A DNA stretch of 64,000 nucleotides from the NCBI RefSeq assembly GCF_000284035.1, contig NC_016887.1:4278001-4342000 (forward strand), in the 5' to 3' direction. How positions within the stretch are numbered: position 1 is the stretch's first letter; each line of letters starts with the position of its first letter. The DNA comes from Nocardia cyriacigeorgica GUH-2 (lineage in GTDB: Bacteria > Actinomycetota > Actinomycetes > Mycobacteriales > Mycobacteriaceae). The position numbers were made by a program, and so were the translations under genes. Below are positions 42,664 through 51,953 of this stretch, one piece after another. The notes below the pieces were generated by a model. The model searched no databases. It was not told the origin of the DNA and saw only the letters and a list, made by a program, of their open reading frames with translations.

Positions 42664-43761
42664 TCAGCGCAGTCCGGTGCCGCGTGCCAGCGCCGTCTCG
42701 ATGAGCGTGGATACCAGCGTGCGGTAATCGATTCCGGTGGCGTCCCACATCCGCGGGTACATCGAGATCGCGGTGAAGCCGGGCATGGTGTTGATCTCGT
42801 TGATCACCGGGCCGTCGGCGGTGACGAAGAAGTCGACTCGCGCCAGACCCTGGCAGTCCAGCGCACGGAAGGCCCGCACGGCCAATGCGCGGATCTCGTC
42901 GCTGACGGCGTCGTCGAGTTTGGCGGGGACGTCGAATTCGCAGACGTCGTCGAGGTATTTGGTCTCGAAGTCGTAGAACTCCGGCGCGGCGGAATCCACC
43001 TCGGGCATCCGGATCTCGGCGATCACGCTGGCTTCGATGCGCCCGTCCGGGAATTCCAGGACACCGCATTCCACTTCGCGGCCGACGATGCCCGCTTCCA
43101 CGATCACCTTCGGGTCGTGGGCGCGCGCGGCCGCGATGGCCGCATCCAGATCGGCCCAATCGGTGACCTTGGTGATGCCGATGGAAGATCCACCGCGCGC
43201 GGGTTTGACGAAGACCGGCAGCCCCAGCCGTTCCCGGTCGGCCTCGCTCACCGTGACGTCACGCGCGCGCAGCACCACCTGGGTGCCGATCGGCAGGCCC
43301 TCGGCGGCCAGCAGTTTCTTGGTGAATTCCTTGTCCATGCCAGCAGCACTGGCCAGTACACCGGGACCGACGTACGGGATGCCCGCCAGTTCGAGCATGC
43401 CCTGCACCGTGCCATCCTCCCCGAACGGACCGTGCAGCACCGGGAACACCACATCCACCGAGCCGAGGGCCGCACCGGGATCGCCGACCGGTATCAGATC
43501 GCCGGACCGGCTCGGATCGGTGGCCAGCAGCAGTTCGGTGCCGGTGCCGTCGACCTGGGGCAGACTGTGCTCACCGAAGCCGAGCGCGGCGACGTCGGCG
43601 CCACCGAGCATCCACGTTCCGTTGGGGGTGATGCCGATCGGGACGGCCTCGTAGCGCCGCGGATCCAGGTTGCGCAGCACGGCGCCGGCCGACACACAGG
43701 ACACGGCGTGCTCGTTACTGCGCCCGCCGAACACCACAGCCACCCTGATCCGGTTCGTCAT
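42664..43761 (-). CDS. ddl: D-alanine--D-alanine ligase
   Basis: 365 aa from ATG 43761. It makes the D-Ala-D-Ala dipeptide for peptidoglycan. ATP-grasp family: VAVVFGGRSNEHAVSCVSA at the start, PVLHGPFGEDGTVQGMLE (signature 1), GLPVFVKPARGGSSIGI, VECGVLEFPDG, and the metal site FFVTADGPVINEINTMPGFTAISMYP. Followed on the same strand by the DUF6191 gene and preceded by gpsA 43 bases upstream. Confidence 0.97.
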   Translation of the reverse strand: MTNRIRVAVVFGGRSNEHAVSCVSAGAVLRNLDPRRYEAVPIGITPNGTWMLGGADVAALGFGEHSLPQVDGTGTELLLATDPSRSGDLIPVGDPGAALGSVDVVFPVLHGPFGEDGTVQGMLELAGIPYVGPGVLASAAGMDKEFTKKLLAAEGLPIGTQVVLRARDVTVSEADRERLGLPVFVKPARGGSSIGITKVTDWADLDAAIAAARAHDPKVIVEAGIVGREVECGVLEFPDGRIEASVIAEIRMPEVDSAAPEFYDFETKYLDDVCEFDVPAKLDDAVSDEIRALAVRAFRALDCQGLARVDFFVTADGPVINEINTMPGFTAISMYPRMWDATGIDYRTLVSTLIETALARGTGLR

Positions 43762-43804
43762 GCACGGAACCGTACCCGTTGCGGGGCCGGCTACACGCGC
43801 CGGA

Positions 43805-44800
43805 CTACTCCGGTTTGATCCGCCGCCCCAGCAATTTGCCGACCGCCTCCGGTACCGGCATTCCCTCATGACAGACCTGGTGCACGGCGTTGGTCAGCGG
43901 CATCTCCACCTCGTGCGCGGCGGCAAGCGCCCGCACCGATGTGCACGACTTCACACCCTCCGCGACCTGGCCATGAGTCGCTTCCTGGGCGGCCTGCATC
44001 GAGCCGCCTTCCCCGAGCACATGACCGAAGGAGCGGTTACGCGACAGCGGCGAGGTGCAGGTTGCCACCAGATCGCCGACACCGGCCAGCCCCGCCAGCG
44101 TGACCGGTTCGGCACCGAGCGCGACGCCCAGTCGGATGATCTCGGCCAGACCCCTGGTGATGAGGCTGGCGATGGAGTTGTCGCCCAATCCCATCCCCGC
44201 GGCGATACCGCAGGCGAGCGCGATGACGTTCTTGCAGGCCCCGCCGATTTCGCACCCGATGACGTCGGTGTTGGTGTAAGGCCGGAAGTATCCGGTGGCG
44301 CAGGCCTGCTGGACGGCGACCGCGCGATCGGCGTCACTGCACGCCACCACGGTGGCCGCGGGCTGCTCGGCGGCGATCTCCCTGGCCAGGTTCGGTCCCG
44401 ACAGCACCGCGACCCGGCTCGGTTCGGCGCCGGTGACTTCGGAGATCACCTGGCTCATCCGCAGCAGCGTTCCGGTCTCGATGCCCTTGGCCAGGCTCAG
44501 CAGTGTGGTGTCGGGGCCGATGGCGGGCTTGAACACCTCGAGATTGGCGCGCAGCGATTGCGAGGGCACCGCGAGCACGACCAGTTCGGCGCCGTCGAGG
44601 GCGAGCTGGAAATCGTCGGTGGCCCGCACCGGCGGCAGCTGGATTCCGGGCAGGTAATCCGGGTTGCGGTGTTCGGTGTTCAGCGTCTGCGCCACCTCTG
44701 ATCGGCGCGCCCAGATGGTGACATCCGATCCCGCGTCCGCCAACACCTTCGCGAATGCGGTTCCCCACGATCCCGCACCAAGCACTGCCGCCCTCGTCAT
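43805..44800 (-). CDS. gpsA: NAD(P)H-dependent glycerol-3-phosphate dehydrogenase
   Basis: 331 aa from ATG 44800. It supplies glycerol-3-phosphate for phospholipids. The N-terminal Rossmann motif GAGSWGTAFAKVLAD, AVPSQSLR, SGPNLAREIA, GACKNVIALACGIAAGMGLGDNSIASLITRGLAEI with the catalytic lysine, and LAGVGDLVATCTSPLSRNR are all present. It runs in the gpsA-ddl order of mycobacteria and is divergent from fbiD, 31 bases apart. Confidence 0.97.
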   Translation of the reverse strand: MTRAAVLGAGSWGTAFAKVLADAGSDVTIWARRSEVAQTLNTEHRNPDYLPGIQLPPVRATDDFQLALDGAELVVLAVPSQSLRANLEVFKPAIGPDTTLLSLAKGIETGTLLRMSQVISEVTGAEPSRVAVLSGPNLAREIAAEQPAATVVACSDADRAVAVQQACATGYFRPYTNTDVIGCEIGGACKNVIALACGIAAGMGLGDNSIASLITRGLAEIIRLGVALGAEPVTLAGLAGVGDLVATCTSPLSRNRSFGHVLGEGGSMQAAQEATHGQVAEGVKSCTSVRALAAAHEVEMPLTNAVHQVCHEGMPVPEAVGKLLGRRIKPE

Positions 44801-44831
44801 CAGCCCAATATGCCATGGAAAGATCGGGGCC

Positions 44832-45527
44832 ATGCGTTCGCACACCGTGCACGCCGTGATCGCGGTGAAGAGTCTCGACCGTGCCAAGTCCCGCCTGGCC
44901 GATCGACTGCCGCCGCGCGAGCGCGCGAGCCTGGTGCTGGCCATGTTCACCGATACCGTGCGCGCGGCGACGGCCGTCGCACAGCTCGCCTCGGTCACCG
45001 TCGTCACCCCGGATCCGGCCGTCGCCGAACGGGCGGGCAGGCTCGGTGCGCTCGTGCACCCCGAACCCATGACCGGCCCCGGCGGCCCCGGCGATCCCGA
45101 CGGGCTCAACTCGGCCCTGCGCACGGCGGCCGACGAGCTGCGGCACCGGCACGGCCCGGTCGATGTGCTGGCGTTGCAGGCGGATCTACCCGCGCTGCGC
45201 CCGGACGAACTCGCCGGCATGCTCGCCACCGCACCCCGCGACGCCCGCTCGGTCGTCGTCGATCACGCGGGCACCGGCACCGCCGCGCTGCTGGCCCGCG
45301 CCGCGGTGCCGCTGGAGCCGGCCTTCGGTCCCGGGTCGGCGCACCGGCATATCGCCGCAGGCGCGGTGCGGCTCGACGGCGACTGGCCGGGCCTGCGCCT
45401 CGACGTCGACACCGCCGACGATCTCGACCGCGCGATCGCCCGCGGCACCGGTGCCGCGACCCGCTCGGTGCTGCACGACATCGGCTGGTGCGGCCGTGTT
45501 CATGCCCCGGTCCCGCACGTGTGCTAG
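44832..45527 (+). CDS. fbiD: FbiD-type guanylyltransferase (coenzyme F420 biosynthesis)
   Basis: 231 aa from ATG 44832. The CofC/FbiD family activates phosphoenolpyruvate or 2-phospholactate with GTP for the F420 side chain. HAVIAVKSLDRAKSRLADRL (nucleotide-binding loop), SVTVVTPDP, GLNSALRTAADEL, VLALQADLPALRPDEL (metal-binding Asp), FGPGSAHRHIAAG and LRLDVDTADDLDRAI are characteristic. In M. tuberculosis the homologue sits between gpsA and ppk1, exactly as here. It also links with the F420/PPOX protein further on. Confidence 0.93.
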   Translation: MRSHTVHAVIAVKSLDRAKSRLADRLPPRERASLVLAMFTDTVRAATAVAQLASVTVVTPDPAVAERAGRLGALVHPEPMTGPGGPGDPDGLNSALRTAADELRHRHGPVDVLALQADLPALRPDELAGMLATAPRDARSVVVDHAGTGTAALLARAAVPLEPAFGPGSAHRHIAAGAVRLDGDWPGLRLDVDTADDLDRAIARGTGAATRSVLHDIGWCGRVHAPVPHVC

Positions 45528-45599
45528 CCGGTCGCCACGGCCGGGGTGATTCGCGTGGCAATCACGGTGTCAGGCTGCACACCGCCCGGTTTGTAAGGG

Positions 45600-47777
45600 A
45601 TGATCGTTGGCGTGAGCGATACCGAAACCGTCAAGCAGCAGCAGGTGCTTCCCACTCCACCGCCGGCGGCGGCACCCTTGCAGCCCGGTTCGCCGGCCCA
45701 GCGGTTGCCGGCCGATCGCTACCTCAATCGCGAATTGAGCTGGCTGGACTTCAACGCCAGGGTGCTGGCCCTCGCCGAGGACGCCTCGCTGCCGTTGCTG
45801 GAGCGCGCCAAATTCCTGGCCATCTTCGCCTCCAACCTGGACGAGTTCTACATGGTCCGGGTCGCGGGCCTCAAACGCCGTGCCGAGACGGGGCTTTCGG
45901 TGCGTTCGGCCGACGGCCGCTCCCCCAGTGAACAGCTGGAGCTGATCGCGGCTCGAGCCCAGGAGATCGCCGACCGCCACGCGCGCGTCTTCCTCGACGA
46001 CGTGCTGCCCGCGCTCACCGCCGAGGGCATCGCGATCATCGACTGGTCCGACCTCGACGAGGCCGAACGCCGCAGGCTCTCGGCGCACTTCCAGGATCAG
46101 GTGTTCCCCGTCCTCACCCCGCTCGCGGTGGACCCGGCGCACCCGTTCCCCTACATCAGCGGCCTGAGCCTCAACCTCGCGGTGACGGTGCAGGACGCGA
46201 CCACCGGCGGTGAGCATTTCGCCCGCGTCAAGGTGCCCGACAATGTCGACCGGTTCGTGCGGGTGCGCCGCACCGATTCCGGTTCCGGTGCGGTGGCGGC
46301 GTTCCTGCCGATGGAGGCGCTCATCGCCGCGCACCTCGACCAACTGTTCCCCGGGATGCGGGTGGTGGAGCACCATTCGTTCCGCATCACCCGCAACGCC
46401 GATTTCGAGGTCGACGAGGACCGCGACGAAGATCTGCTGCAAGCCCTGGAACGGGAACTGGCCCGGCGCCGGTTCGGTTCGCCGGTGCGCCTCGAGGTCT
46501 CCGACGACATGACCGAGCACATGCTCGAACTGCTGCTGCGGGAATTGGAGGTCGACCCGGGCGACGTCATCCAGGTGCCGGGGCTGCTGGACCTGTCGTG
46601 CCTGTGGCAGGTGTACGGGGTGGACCGGCCCGGCCTCAAGGACGCGCCCTATGTGCCCGCCACCCCGCCCGCGTTCGGTGAGCGGGAGACCCCGCGCAAC
46701 GTCTTCGCCGCGCTCCGCGAAGGCGATGTGCTGGTGCATCACCCCTACGATTCGTTCTCCACCAGCGTGCAGCGGTTCATCGAGCAGGCCGCCGCCGACC
46801 CGCAGGTGCTGGCGATCAAGCAGACCCTCTACCGCACCTCCGGTGACTCGCCGATCGTCAACGCGCTCATCGACGCCGCCGAGGCGGGCAAGCAGGTCGT
46901 CGCGCTGGTGGAGATCAAGGCCCGCTTCGACGAGCAGGCCAACATCAAATGGGCCAGGACGCTGGAGCAGGCGGGCGTGCACGTGGTCTACGGCCTCATC
47001 GGCCTCAAGACCCATTGCAAGACCTGCCTGGTGGTCCGCCGTGAAGGCGCGACCATCCGCCGCTACTGCCATATCGGCACCGGCAACTACAACCCGAAGA
47101 CCGCGCGGCTCTACGAAGACGTCGGATTACTCACTGCCGCACCGGAAATCGGTGCCGACCTCACCGATCTGTTCAACTCGCTGACCGGGTATTCGCGCAA
47201 GTCCGATTACCGCAATATTCTCGTCGCGCCGACGGGTGTGCGCGCCGGAATCATCGAGCGAATCCAGCGGGAGATCGAACTGGCGCAGAGCGGGCAGCCG
47301 GGACGAATCCGGCTGAAGGCCAATGCGATCGTCGACGAACAGGTCATCGACGCGCTGTATCGCGCCTCGCAGGCCGGGGTGCCGGTGCAGGTGGTGGTGC
47401 GCGGAATCTGCGGACTGCGCCCCGGCGTGCCGGGAATGAGCGACAACATCGAGGTGCGTTCGATTCTCGGCCGGTTCCTCGAGCATTCGCGGATCATGCA
47501 TTTCCAGGCCCAGGACGAGTACTGGATCGGCAGTGCCGACATGATGCACCGCAATCTGGACCGCCGGGTGGAAGTCATGGCCCAGGTGAAGGATCCGAAA
47601 CTGCGTGACCGGCTCGATTCGGTATTCGATTCCGCGCTCGATCCGATGACCAGGTGCTGGGTGCTGCAACCGGACGGCAGCTGGCAGGCGTGGCCCGAGC
47701 GCACCGGTGCCGACGGCGCGCAGGTCCGCGATCACCAGGCGTATCTGATGCGATTGCGGCGGCCGGATCAGCAGTGA
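45600..47777 (+). CDS. ppk1: Polyphosphate kinase 1
   Basis: 725 aa from ATG 45600; GTG 45612 is an alternative start, and AAGGG directly before the ATG does not decide between them. It polymerises the ATP gamma-phosphate into polyphosphate. RYLNRELSWLDFNARVLALAEDASLPLLERAKFLAI begins the N domain. The catalytic PLD-like region has QTLYRTSGDSPIVNALIDAAEAGKQVVALVEIKARFDE, the autophosphorylated histidine in KTHCKTCLVV or the later SRIMHF stretch, and GTGNYNPKTARLYEDVGL. The stop overlaps the mutT1 start. Confidence 0.97.
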   Translation: MIVGVSDTETVKQQQVLPTPPPAAAPLQPGSPAQRLPADRYLNRELSWLDFNARVLALAEDASLPLLERAKFLAIFASNLDEFYMVRVAGLKRRAETGLSVRSADGRSPSEQLELIAARAQEIADRHARVFLDDVLPALTAEGIAIIDWSDLDEAERRRLSAHFQDQVFPVLTPLAVDPAHPFPYISGLSLNLAVTVQDATTGGEHFARVKVPDNVDRFVRVRRTDSGSGAVAAFLPMEALIAAHLDQLFPGMRVVEHHSFRITRNADFEVDEDRDEDLLQALERELARRRFGSPVRLEVSDDMTEHMLELLLRELEVDPGDVIQVPGLLDLSCLWQVYGVDRPGLKDAPYVPATPPAFGERETPRNVFAALREGDVLVHHPYDSFSTSVQRFIEQAAADPQVLAIKQTLYRTSGDSPIVNALIDAAEAGKQVVALVEIKARFDEQANIKWARTLEQAGVHVVYGLIGLKTHCKTCLVVRREGATIRRYCHIGTGNYNPKTARLYEDVGLLTAAPEIGADLTDLFNSLTGYSRKSDYRNILVAPTGVRAGIIERIQREIELAQSGQPGRIRLKANAIVDEQVIDALYRASQAGVPVQVVVRGICGLRPGVPGMSDNIEVRSILGRFLEHSRIMHFQAQDEYWIGSADMMHRNLDRRVEVMAQVKDPKLRDRLDSVFDSALDPMTRCWVLQPDGSWQAWPERTGADGAQVRDHQAYLMRLRRPDQQ

Positions 47778-48751
47778 GCGCGACGACCGGTTTCGCCACC
47801 AATGGTGGGTTGTTCCGGGATTCCCGGATGCAGGCCAATATCCACGCCGCCGGTGCCGTCGTCTGGCGGCACGCGCCCGATGGTTCCGGCGCCGTCGAGA
47901 TCGCGGTGATCCACCGGCCGAAATATGAGGATTGGTCGCTACCGAAGGGCAAACTCGATCCCGGGGAGACGCCGGTGCTGGCCGCGGTGCGTGAAGTGGC
48001 CGAGGAGACGGGATTGCAGTGCCGATTGGGCCGCTATCTCGGTCACGTCACCTATCCGGTGCCCGGCCACCGCAAACTCAAACGCGTCTATTACTGGGCC
48101 GCCGAGGTGATCGACGGCGCCTTCGCCGCCAACGCCGAGGTCGACGAGTTGGTCTGGCTGCGGCTGGATCAGGTGATGGATGAGCTGTCGTACCCGATGG
48201 ATCGCCAGGTCGTGCGCGCATTCACCCGCTTGCCCGCGGCAACCAGCACGCTACTGCTGGTCCGGCACGCGAAAGCCGGGCGCCGCGAGCGCTTCACCGG
48301 TCCCGACGATCAACGACCGCTGGAACGGGCCGGCCGCAAGCAATCGGTGGCTCTGGTACCGAATTTGCTCGCTTTCGGGGCGAGTGAGATCTTTTCCGCC
48401 GATCCGCTGCGTTGTGTGCAGACGGTGCAGCCACTGGCCGAGAAATTGGGCGTGGAGATCGGAATCGAGCCGTTGCTGTCGGAATCCGGTTATGCCGCCG
48501 CGCCGGAGCAGGCGCGCGAACGGGTCCGTGAGCTGGTCTCCGATTCCGCCGTTCGGGTGCTGTGCAGCCAGGGGGCGGTGATTCCGGACCTGATGAGCTG
48601 GTGGGCCGAGCGTGACGGCGTGAGCCTGCCGCCCGCGCGCAATCGCAAGGGCAGCGTGTGGGTCCTGTCGTTCGCCGACGGCCGGCTCGTGGCCGCCGAC
48701 CATCTGGATCGCTCGCTGTCGATCGATGTGGGGCCCGACGTCTCCGAATGA
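47774..48751 (+). CDS. mutT1: MutT1-like fusion: Nudix hydrolase plus histidine phosphatase
   Basis: 325 aa from GTG 47774, overlapping the ppk1 stop (GTGA); an ATG at 47828 would remove 18 residues. The N-terminal Nudix domain shows AVIHRPKYEDWSLPKGKLDPGETPVLAAVREVAEETG (Nudix box Gx5Ex7REVAEETG). The C-terminal histidine-phosphatase domain starts at LLLVRHAKAGRRERF (RHA) and contains FSADPLRCVQTVQPLAE. In mycobacteria MutT1 breaks down 8-oxo-GTP/dGTP and Ap4A-type nucleotides using both domains. The coupling with ppk1 is conserved. Confidence 0.92.
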   Translation: MSATTGFATNGGLFRDSRMQANIHAAGAVVWRHAPDGSGAVEIAVIHRPKYEDWSLPKGKLDPGETPVLAAVREVAEETGLQCRLGRYLGHVTYPVPGHRKLKRVYYWAAEVIDGAFAANAEVDELVWLRLDQVMDELSYPMDRQVVRAFTRLPAATSTLLLVRHAKAGRRERFTGPDDQRPLERAGRKQSVALVPNLLAFGASEIFSADPLRCVQTVQPLAEKLGVEIGIEPLLSESGYAAAPEQARERVRELVSDSAVRVLCSQGAVIPDLMSWWAERDGVSLPPARNRKGSVWVLSFADGRLVAADHLDRSLSIDVGPDVSE

Positions 48752-48777
48752 GCATGCCGCCATAGGCGGGCACGACG

Positions 48778-48806
48778 AACGGCCCCGGGGATCTCCCGGG
48801 GCCGTT
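48778..48806. terminator. Bidirectional hairpin between mutT1 and hupB
   Basis: Perfect 12-bp stem AACGGCCCCGGG / CCCGGGGCCGTT with a 5-base loop. It lies between convergent stops at 48751 and 48892, and the flanking TT/AA gives a weak U-run on both strands. Confidence 0.8.
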
Positions 48807-48891
48807 TCGCGTTCGGTACCGCGGGTGGAGGTATCCACCCGGTGGACTGGCGTCCGCGCGCGACGGGCTGAGTTACGCGCCTGACGTCGGA

Positions 48892-49557
48892 TCAGCGTGC
48901 GCGGCGGGCCGGAGCCTTCTTCGCCGCGGTCTTCTTGGCGGTGGTCTTCTTGGCCGCCGTCGTCTTCTTGGCGGCGGGGGCCTTCTTGGCGGCGGTCTTC
49001 TTCGCGACCGTCGTCTTCTTCGCGGGCGCCTTCTTGGCCGCCGTGGTGGTCTTCTTGGCGGGCGCCTTCTTCGCGGCCGTCTTGGTGGCCGTCTTGCGCG
49101 CGGTGGTCTTGGCCGGCGCCTTGGTGGCTGCCTTGCGAGCCGTGGTCTTGGCCGGGGCCTTGGTGGCCGCCTTCTTGGCCGCGGTCTTCTTGGCAGCGGT
49201 CTTCTTCGCAGCCGTTTTCTTGGCCGCGACCGGCGCATTCACACCGCGTTTCACCGCAGGCCCGGTGGCCGCCAGCTTTTGCTTTCCGGCAATGACGGCC
49301 TTGAACTGGGCACCGGGACGGAACGCGGGCACCGAAGTGGGCTTCACCTTGACGGTTTCGCCGGTGCGCGGGTTCCGCGCGACACGGGCCGCGCGCTTGC
49401 GCTGTTCGAATACTCCGAATCCGGTGATGGTGACGCTTTGACCTTTGTGCACCGCGCGCACGATGGTGTCGACCACATGCTCGACTGCCGCGGTGGCCGT
49501 GCGCCTGTCAGTACCCAACTTTTCGGTCAGAACGTCGATCAGTTCCGCCTTGTTCAT
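48892..49557 (-). CDS. hupB: HupB, histone-like HU protein with lysine/alanine tail
   Basis: 221 aa. Residues 1-90 are a normal HU domain (MNKAELIDVLTEKLG, TITGFGVFEQRKRAARVARNPRTGE, VPAFRPGAQFKAVI). From about 108 to the end the protein is a run of AAKK, PAKK and TTARK repeats, like the eukaryotic H1 tail and mycobacterial HupB/Hlp. The tail binds DNA and is often acetylated; strong repeats make length variation by slippage likely. Single gene with its own promoter region upstream. Confidence 0.96.
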   Translation of the reverse strand: MNKAELIDVLTEKLGTDRRTATAAVEHVVDTIVRAVHKGQSVTITGFGVFEQRKRAARVARNPRTGETVKVKPTSVPAFRPGAQFKAVIAGKQKLAATGPAVKRGVNAPVAAKKTAAKKTAAKKTAAKKAATKAPAKTTARKAATKAPAKTTARKTATKTAAKKAPAKKTTTAAKKAPAKKTTVAKKTAAKKAPAAKKTTAAKKTTAKKTAAKKAPARRAR

Positions 49558-49713
49558 TGAATCCTCCGCAGACTAATGGCCCGTCGTCGGACCGACTAGG
49601 TACCACGGTAAACCCACTTTGGGCAAGAGTCTATGTGCCACGCCAAAATTCATGTGGTTTAGCACACGTACAGCTACCGCCCCGGTCGGCGCCCAGCTAA
49701 CCGCCGCAGGTGA

Positions 49714-50322
49714 TTACGTCTGCGAAATATGCGCCGGCAGGGTTGTGGGTTTCCAACTTGGCCTTGCCTTTTCGAACTCGGCGATCTGCTCTTCGCGCCG
49801 CAGCGTCAGCCCGATGTCGTCCAAACCTTCCAGCAGACGCCACCTGGTGTAGTCATCAATATCGAACGGCAACACGATGGTTCCTGCCGTCACCGTGCGC
49901 GCCTCGAGGTCCACAACCAATTCCAGTCCGGGCTGTTCCTCGAGCAACTTCCAGAGCATTTCGACATCGTTCTGTGACATCTGAGCGGCCAGCAGACCGC
50001 CCTTGCCCGCATTGCCGCGGAAGATGTCGGCGAAACGGGACGAGATGACCACTCGAAAGCCGTAGTCCGACAGTGCCCATACCGCGTGCTCACGGGAGGA
50101 TCCGGTACCGAAATCCGGACCGGCCACCAGCACACTGCCCCGATTGAAGGGTTCGGTGTTCAGAATGAAGTCCGGATCCGTTCGCCAGGCCGCGAAGAGC
50201 CCGTCTTCGAATCCGGTTCGGCTGACCCGCTTCAGATAGACCGCCGGGATGATCTGATCGGTATCGACATTGGATCGGCGCAGCGGAACCCCGATCCCCT
50301 TGTGCACGGTGAAGGCTTGCAT
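49714..50322 (-). CDS. leuD: 3-isopropylmalate dehydratase small subunit
   Basis: 202 aa, starting at ATG 50322 with CAGGAG upstream. Aconitase swivel domain: GVPLRRSNVDTDQIIPAVYLKRV, GPDFGTGSSREHAVWALSDYGFRVVISSRFADIFRGNAGKGGLL. Together with LeuC it isomerises isopropylmalate in leucine synthesis. It lies 50 bases downstream of leuC. Confidence 0.97.
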   Translation of the reverse strand: MQAFTVHKGIGVPLRRSNVDTDQIIPAVYLKRVSRTGFEDGLFAAWRTDPDFILNTEPFNRGSVLVAGPDFGTGSSREHAVWALSDYGFRVVISSRFADIFRGNAGKGGLLAAQMSQNDVEMLWKLLEEQPGLELVVDLEARTVTAGTIVLPFDIDDYTRWRLLEGLDDIGLTLRREEQIAEFEKARPSWKPTTLPAHISQT

Positions 50323-50372
50323 CTGATTCTCCTGAGTCTGATTCGGCTTCGACGGGGCGACTTACTGGCGGG

Positions 50373-51788
50373 TCAGTCCAGATCCGCAGGCGAGGACAGC
50401 GTTCCGCGCACCGCCGTGGCGGCGGCGACCAGCGGCGACACCAGGTGGGTCCGGCCGCCCTTGCCCTGCCTGCCCTCGAAGTTGCGGTTCGAGGTGGAGG
50501 CGCAGCGCTGGCCCGGTTCGAGTTGATCGGGATTCATTCCCAGGCACATCGAACAACCGGCCTGACGCCATTCCGCGCCGGCGGCGGTGAAAATCTCGCC
50601 GAGTCCTTCTTTTTCCGCCTGCGCTCGCACCCGCATAGAACCCGGTACGACCATCATTCGGACACCGTCGGCGACCCGGCGTCCCTTCAAAACCCCGGCC
50701 ACCGCGCGCAAATCCTCGATCCGGCCGTTGGTGCAGGATCCGACGAAAACGGTGTCCACCGCGACCTCACGCAGCGGCGTACCCGGCGCCAAATCCATGT
50801 ATCGCAGTGCCTTCTCCGCGGACTCACGGGCCGTTTCATCGGCGATCTGGGCGGGATCGGGCACCCGCTCACCCAGCGGCGCCCCCTGACCGGGGTTGGT
50901 GCCCCAGGTGACGAACGGGGTCAGCTTGTCCGCATCGATGTGCACCTCGGCGTCGAAAACCGCGTCCTCGTCGGTCTTCAGCGCCTCCCAGGCGGCCACC
51001 GCGGCGTCCCAATCGGCTCCCTGCGGGGCGTGCGGGCGGCCTTTGAGGAATTCGTAGGTCGTCTCGTCCGGGGCGATCATGCCGGCCCGTGCGCCCGCCT
51101 CGATGGACATGTTGCAGATGGTCATCCGCGCTTCCATCGACATGTTCCGGATGGCCTCGCCGCGATATTCCAGCACATAGCCCTGCCCGCCGCCGGTGCC
51201 GATCTGCGCGATCACGGCCAGGATCAGGTCTTTACTGGTGACGCCGGGCGCCAGCGTGCCGTCGACGGTGATCGCCATCGTCTTGAACGGCCGCAGCGAC
51301 AACGTCTGGGTGGCCAGCACGTGTTCGACCTCGCTGGTGCCGATTCCCATGGCCAGCGCGCCGAAAGCGCCGTGGGTGGAGGTATGGCTGTCGCCGCACA
51401 CCACCGTCATTCCCGGCTGGGTCAAACCCAGCTGCGGGCCGACCACGTGCACGATGCCCTGATCGAGATCGCCCATCGGATGCAGGCGTACCCCGAATTC
51501 CGCACAATTACGCCGCAGCGTTTCCACCTGGGTGCGCGAGACGGGATCGGCGATGGGTTTATCGATATCGATGGTGGGGACGTTGTGGTCCTCGGTCGCG
51601 ATGGTGAGATCGGGCCTGCGCACCGGCCGCCCGGCGGCGCGCAGGCCGTCGAACGCCTGCGGGCTGGTCACTTCGTGCACCAGGTGCAGGTCGATATAGA
51701 TCAGGTCGGGTTCGCGCGCGGCGCCTTCGCCTTCACCACGGGCGACGACGTGCTGTTCCCATACCTTCTCGGCCAGCGTGCGTGCCAT
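50373..51788 (-). CDS. leuC: 3-isopropylmalate dehydratase large subunit
   Basis: 471 aa from ATG 51788; the open frame continuing to 52643 overlaps the divergent regulator and is not coding. It carries the [4Fe-4S] cluster: VFVGSCTNGR supplies the first cysteine and AGCSMCLGMN the other two. TVVCGDSHTSTHGAFGALAMGIGTSEVEHVLATQ is the substrate-binding stretch. The first gene of leuC-leuD, it is controlled from the shared region with the IclR-type regulator. Confidence 0.97.
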   Translation of the reverse strand: MARTLAEKVWEQHVVARGEGEGAAREPDLIYIDLHLVHEVTSPQAFDGLRAAGRPVRRPDLTIATEDHNVPTIDIDKPIADPVSRTQVETLRRNCAEFGVRLHPMGDLDQGIVHVVGPQLGLTQPGMTVVCGDSHTSTHGAFGALAMGIGTSEVEHVLATQTLSLRPFKTMAITVDGTLAPGVTSKDLILAVIAQIGTGGGQGYVLEYRGEAIRNMSMEARMTICNMSIEAGARAGMIAPDETTYEFLKGRPHAPQGADWDAAVAAWEALKTDEDAVFDAEVHIDADKLTPFVTWGTNPGQGAPLGERVPDPAQIADETARESAEKALRYMDLAPGTPLREVAVDTVFVGSCTNGRIEDLRAVAGVLKGRRVADGVRMMVVPGSMRVRAQAEKEGLGEIFTAAGAEWRQAGCSMCLGMNPDQLEPGQRCASTSNRNFEGRQGKGGRTHLVSPLVAAATAVRGTLSSPADLD

Positions 51789-51953
51789 GTATCGATCACC
51801 TTTCGGGCTGGCATCCGGTGCGCCGATCTGGGCTGTCGGTGGCGGATGCGCGACATGAGGGGAATTCGCATTCTGCGATCCGGAACCCCCGGAATCCCGG
51901 TACCTGGAACCCGAGGCTAGGAATCTCAGCATGCGAGACGCTAATATCGTTCT
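51789..51953. promoter_or_regulatory. leuC / ltbR divergent promoter and operator
   Basis: Inverted repeat TCTC-AGCATGC-GAGA at 51924-51938 is a good candidate site for the IclR-type regulator (LtbR/NdgR). A near-consensus -10 TAATAT lies at 51942-51947, and the ltbR ATG begins six bases later, which predicts a leaderless message. The leuC side has AAAGGTGA as ribosome site. Confidence 0.6.

Noticed and set aside
48897..49441. Plus-strand frames rich in Trp/Ser/Arg or Val/Phe/Ala over hupB
   Set aside because: They mirror the AAKK repeats of the HupB tail; not independent genes.
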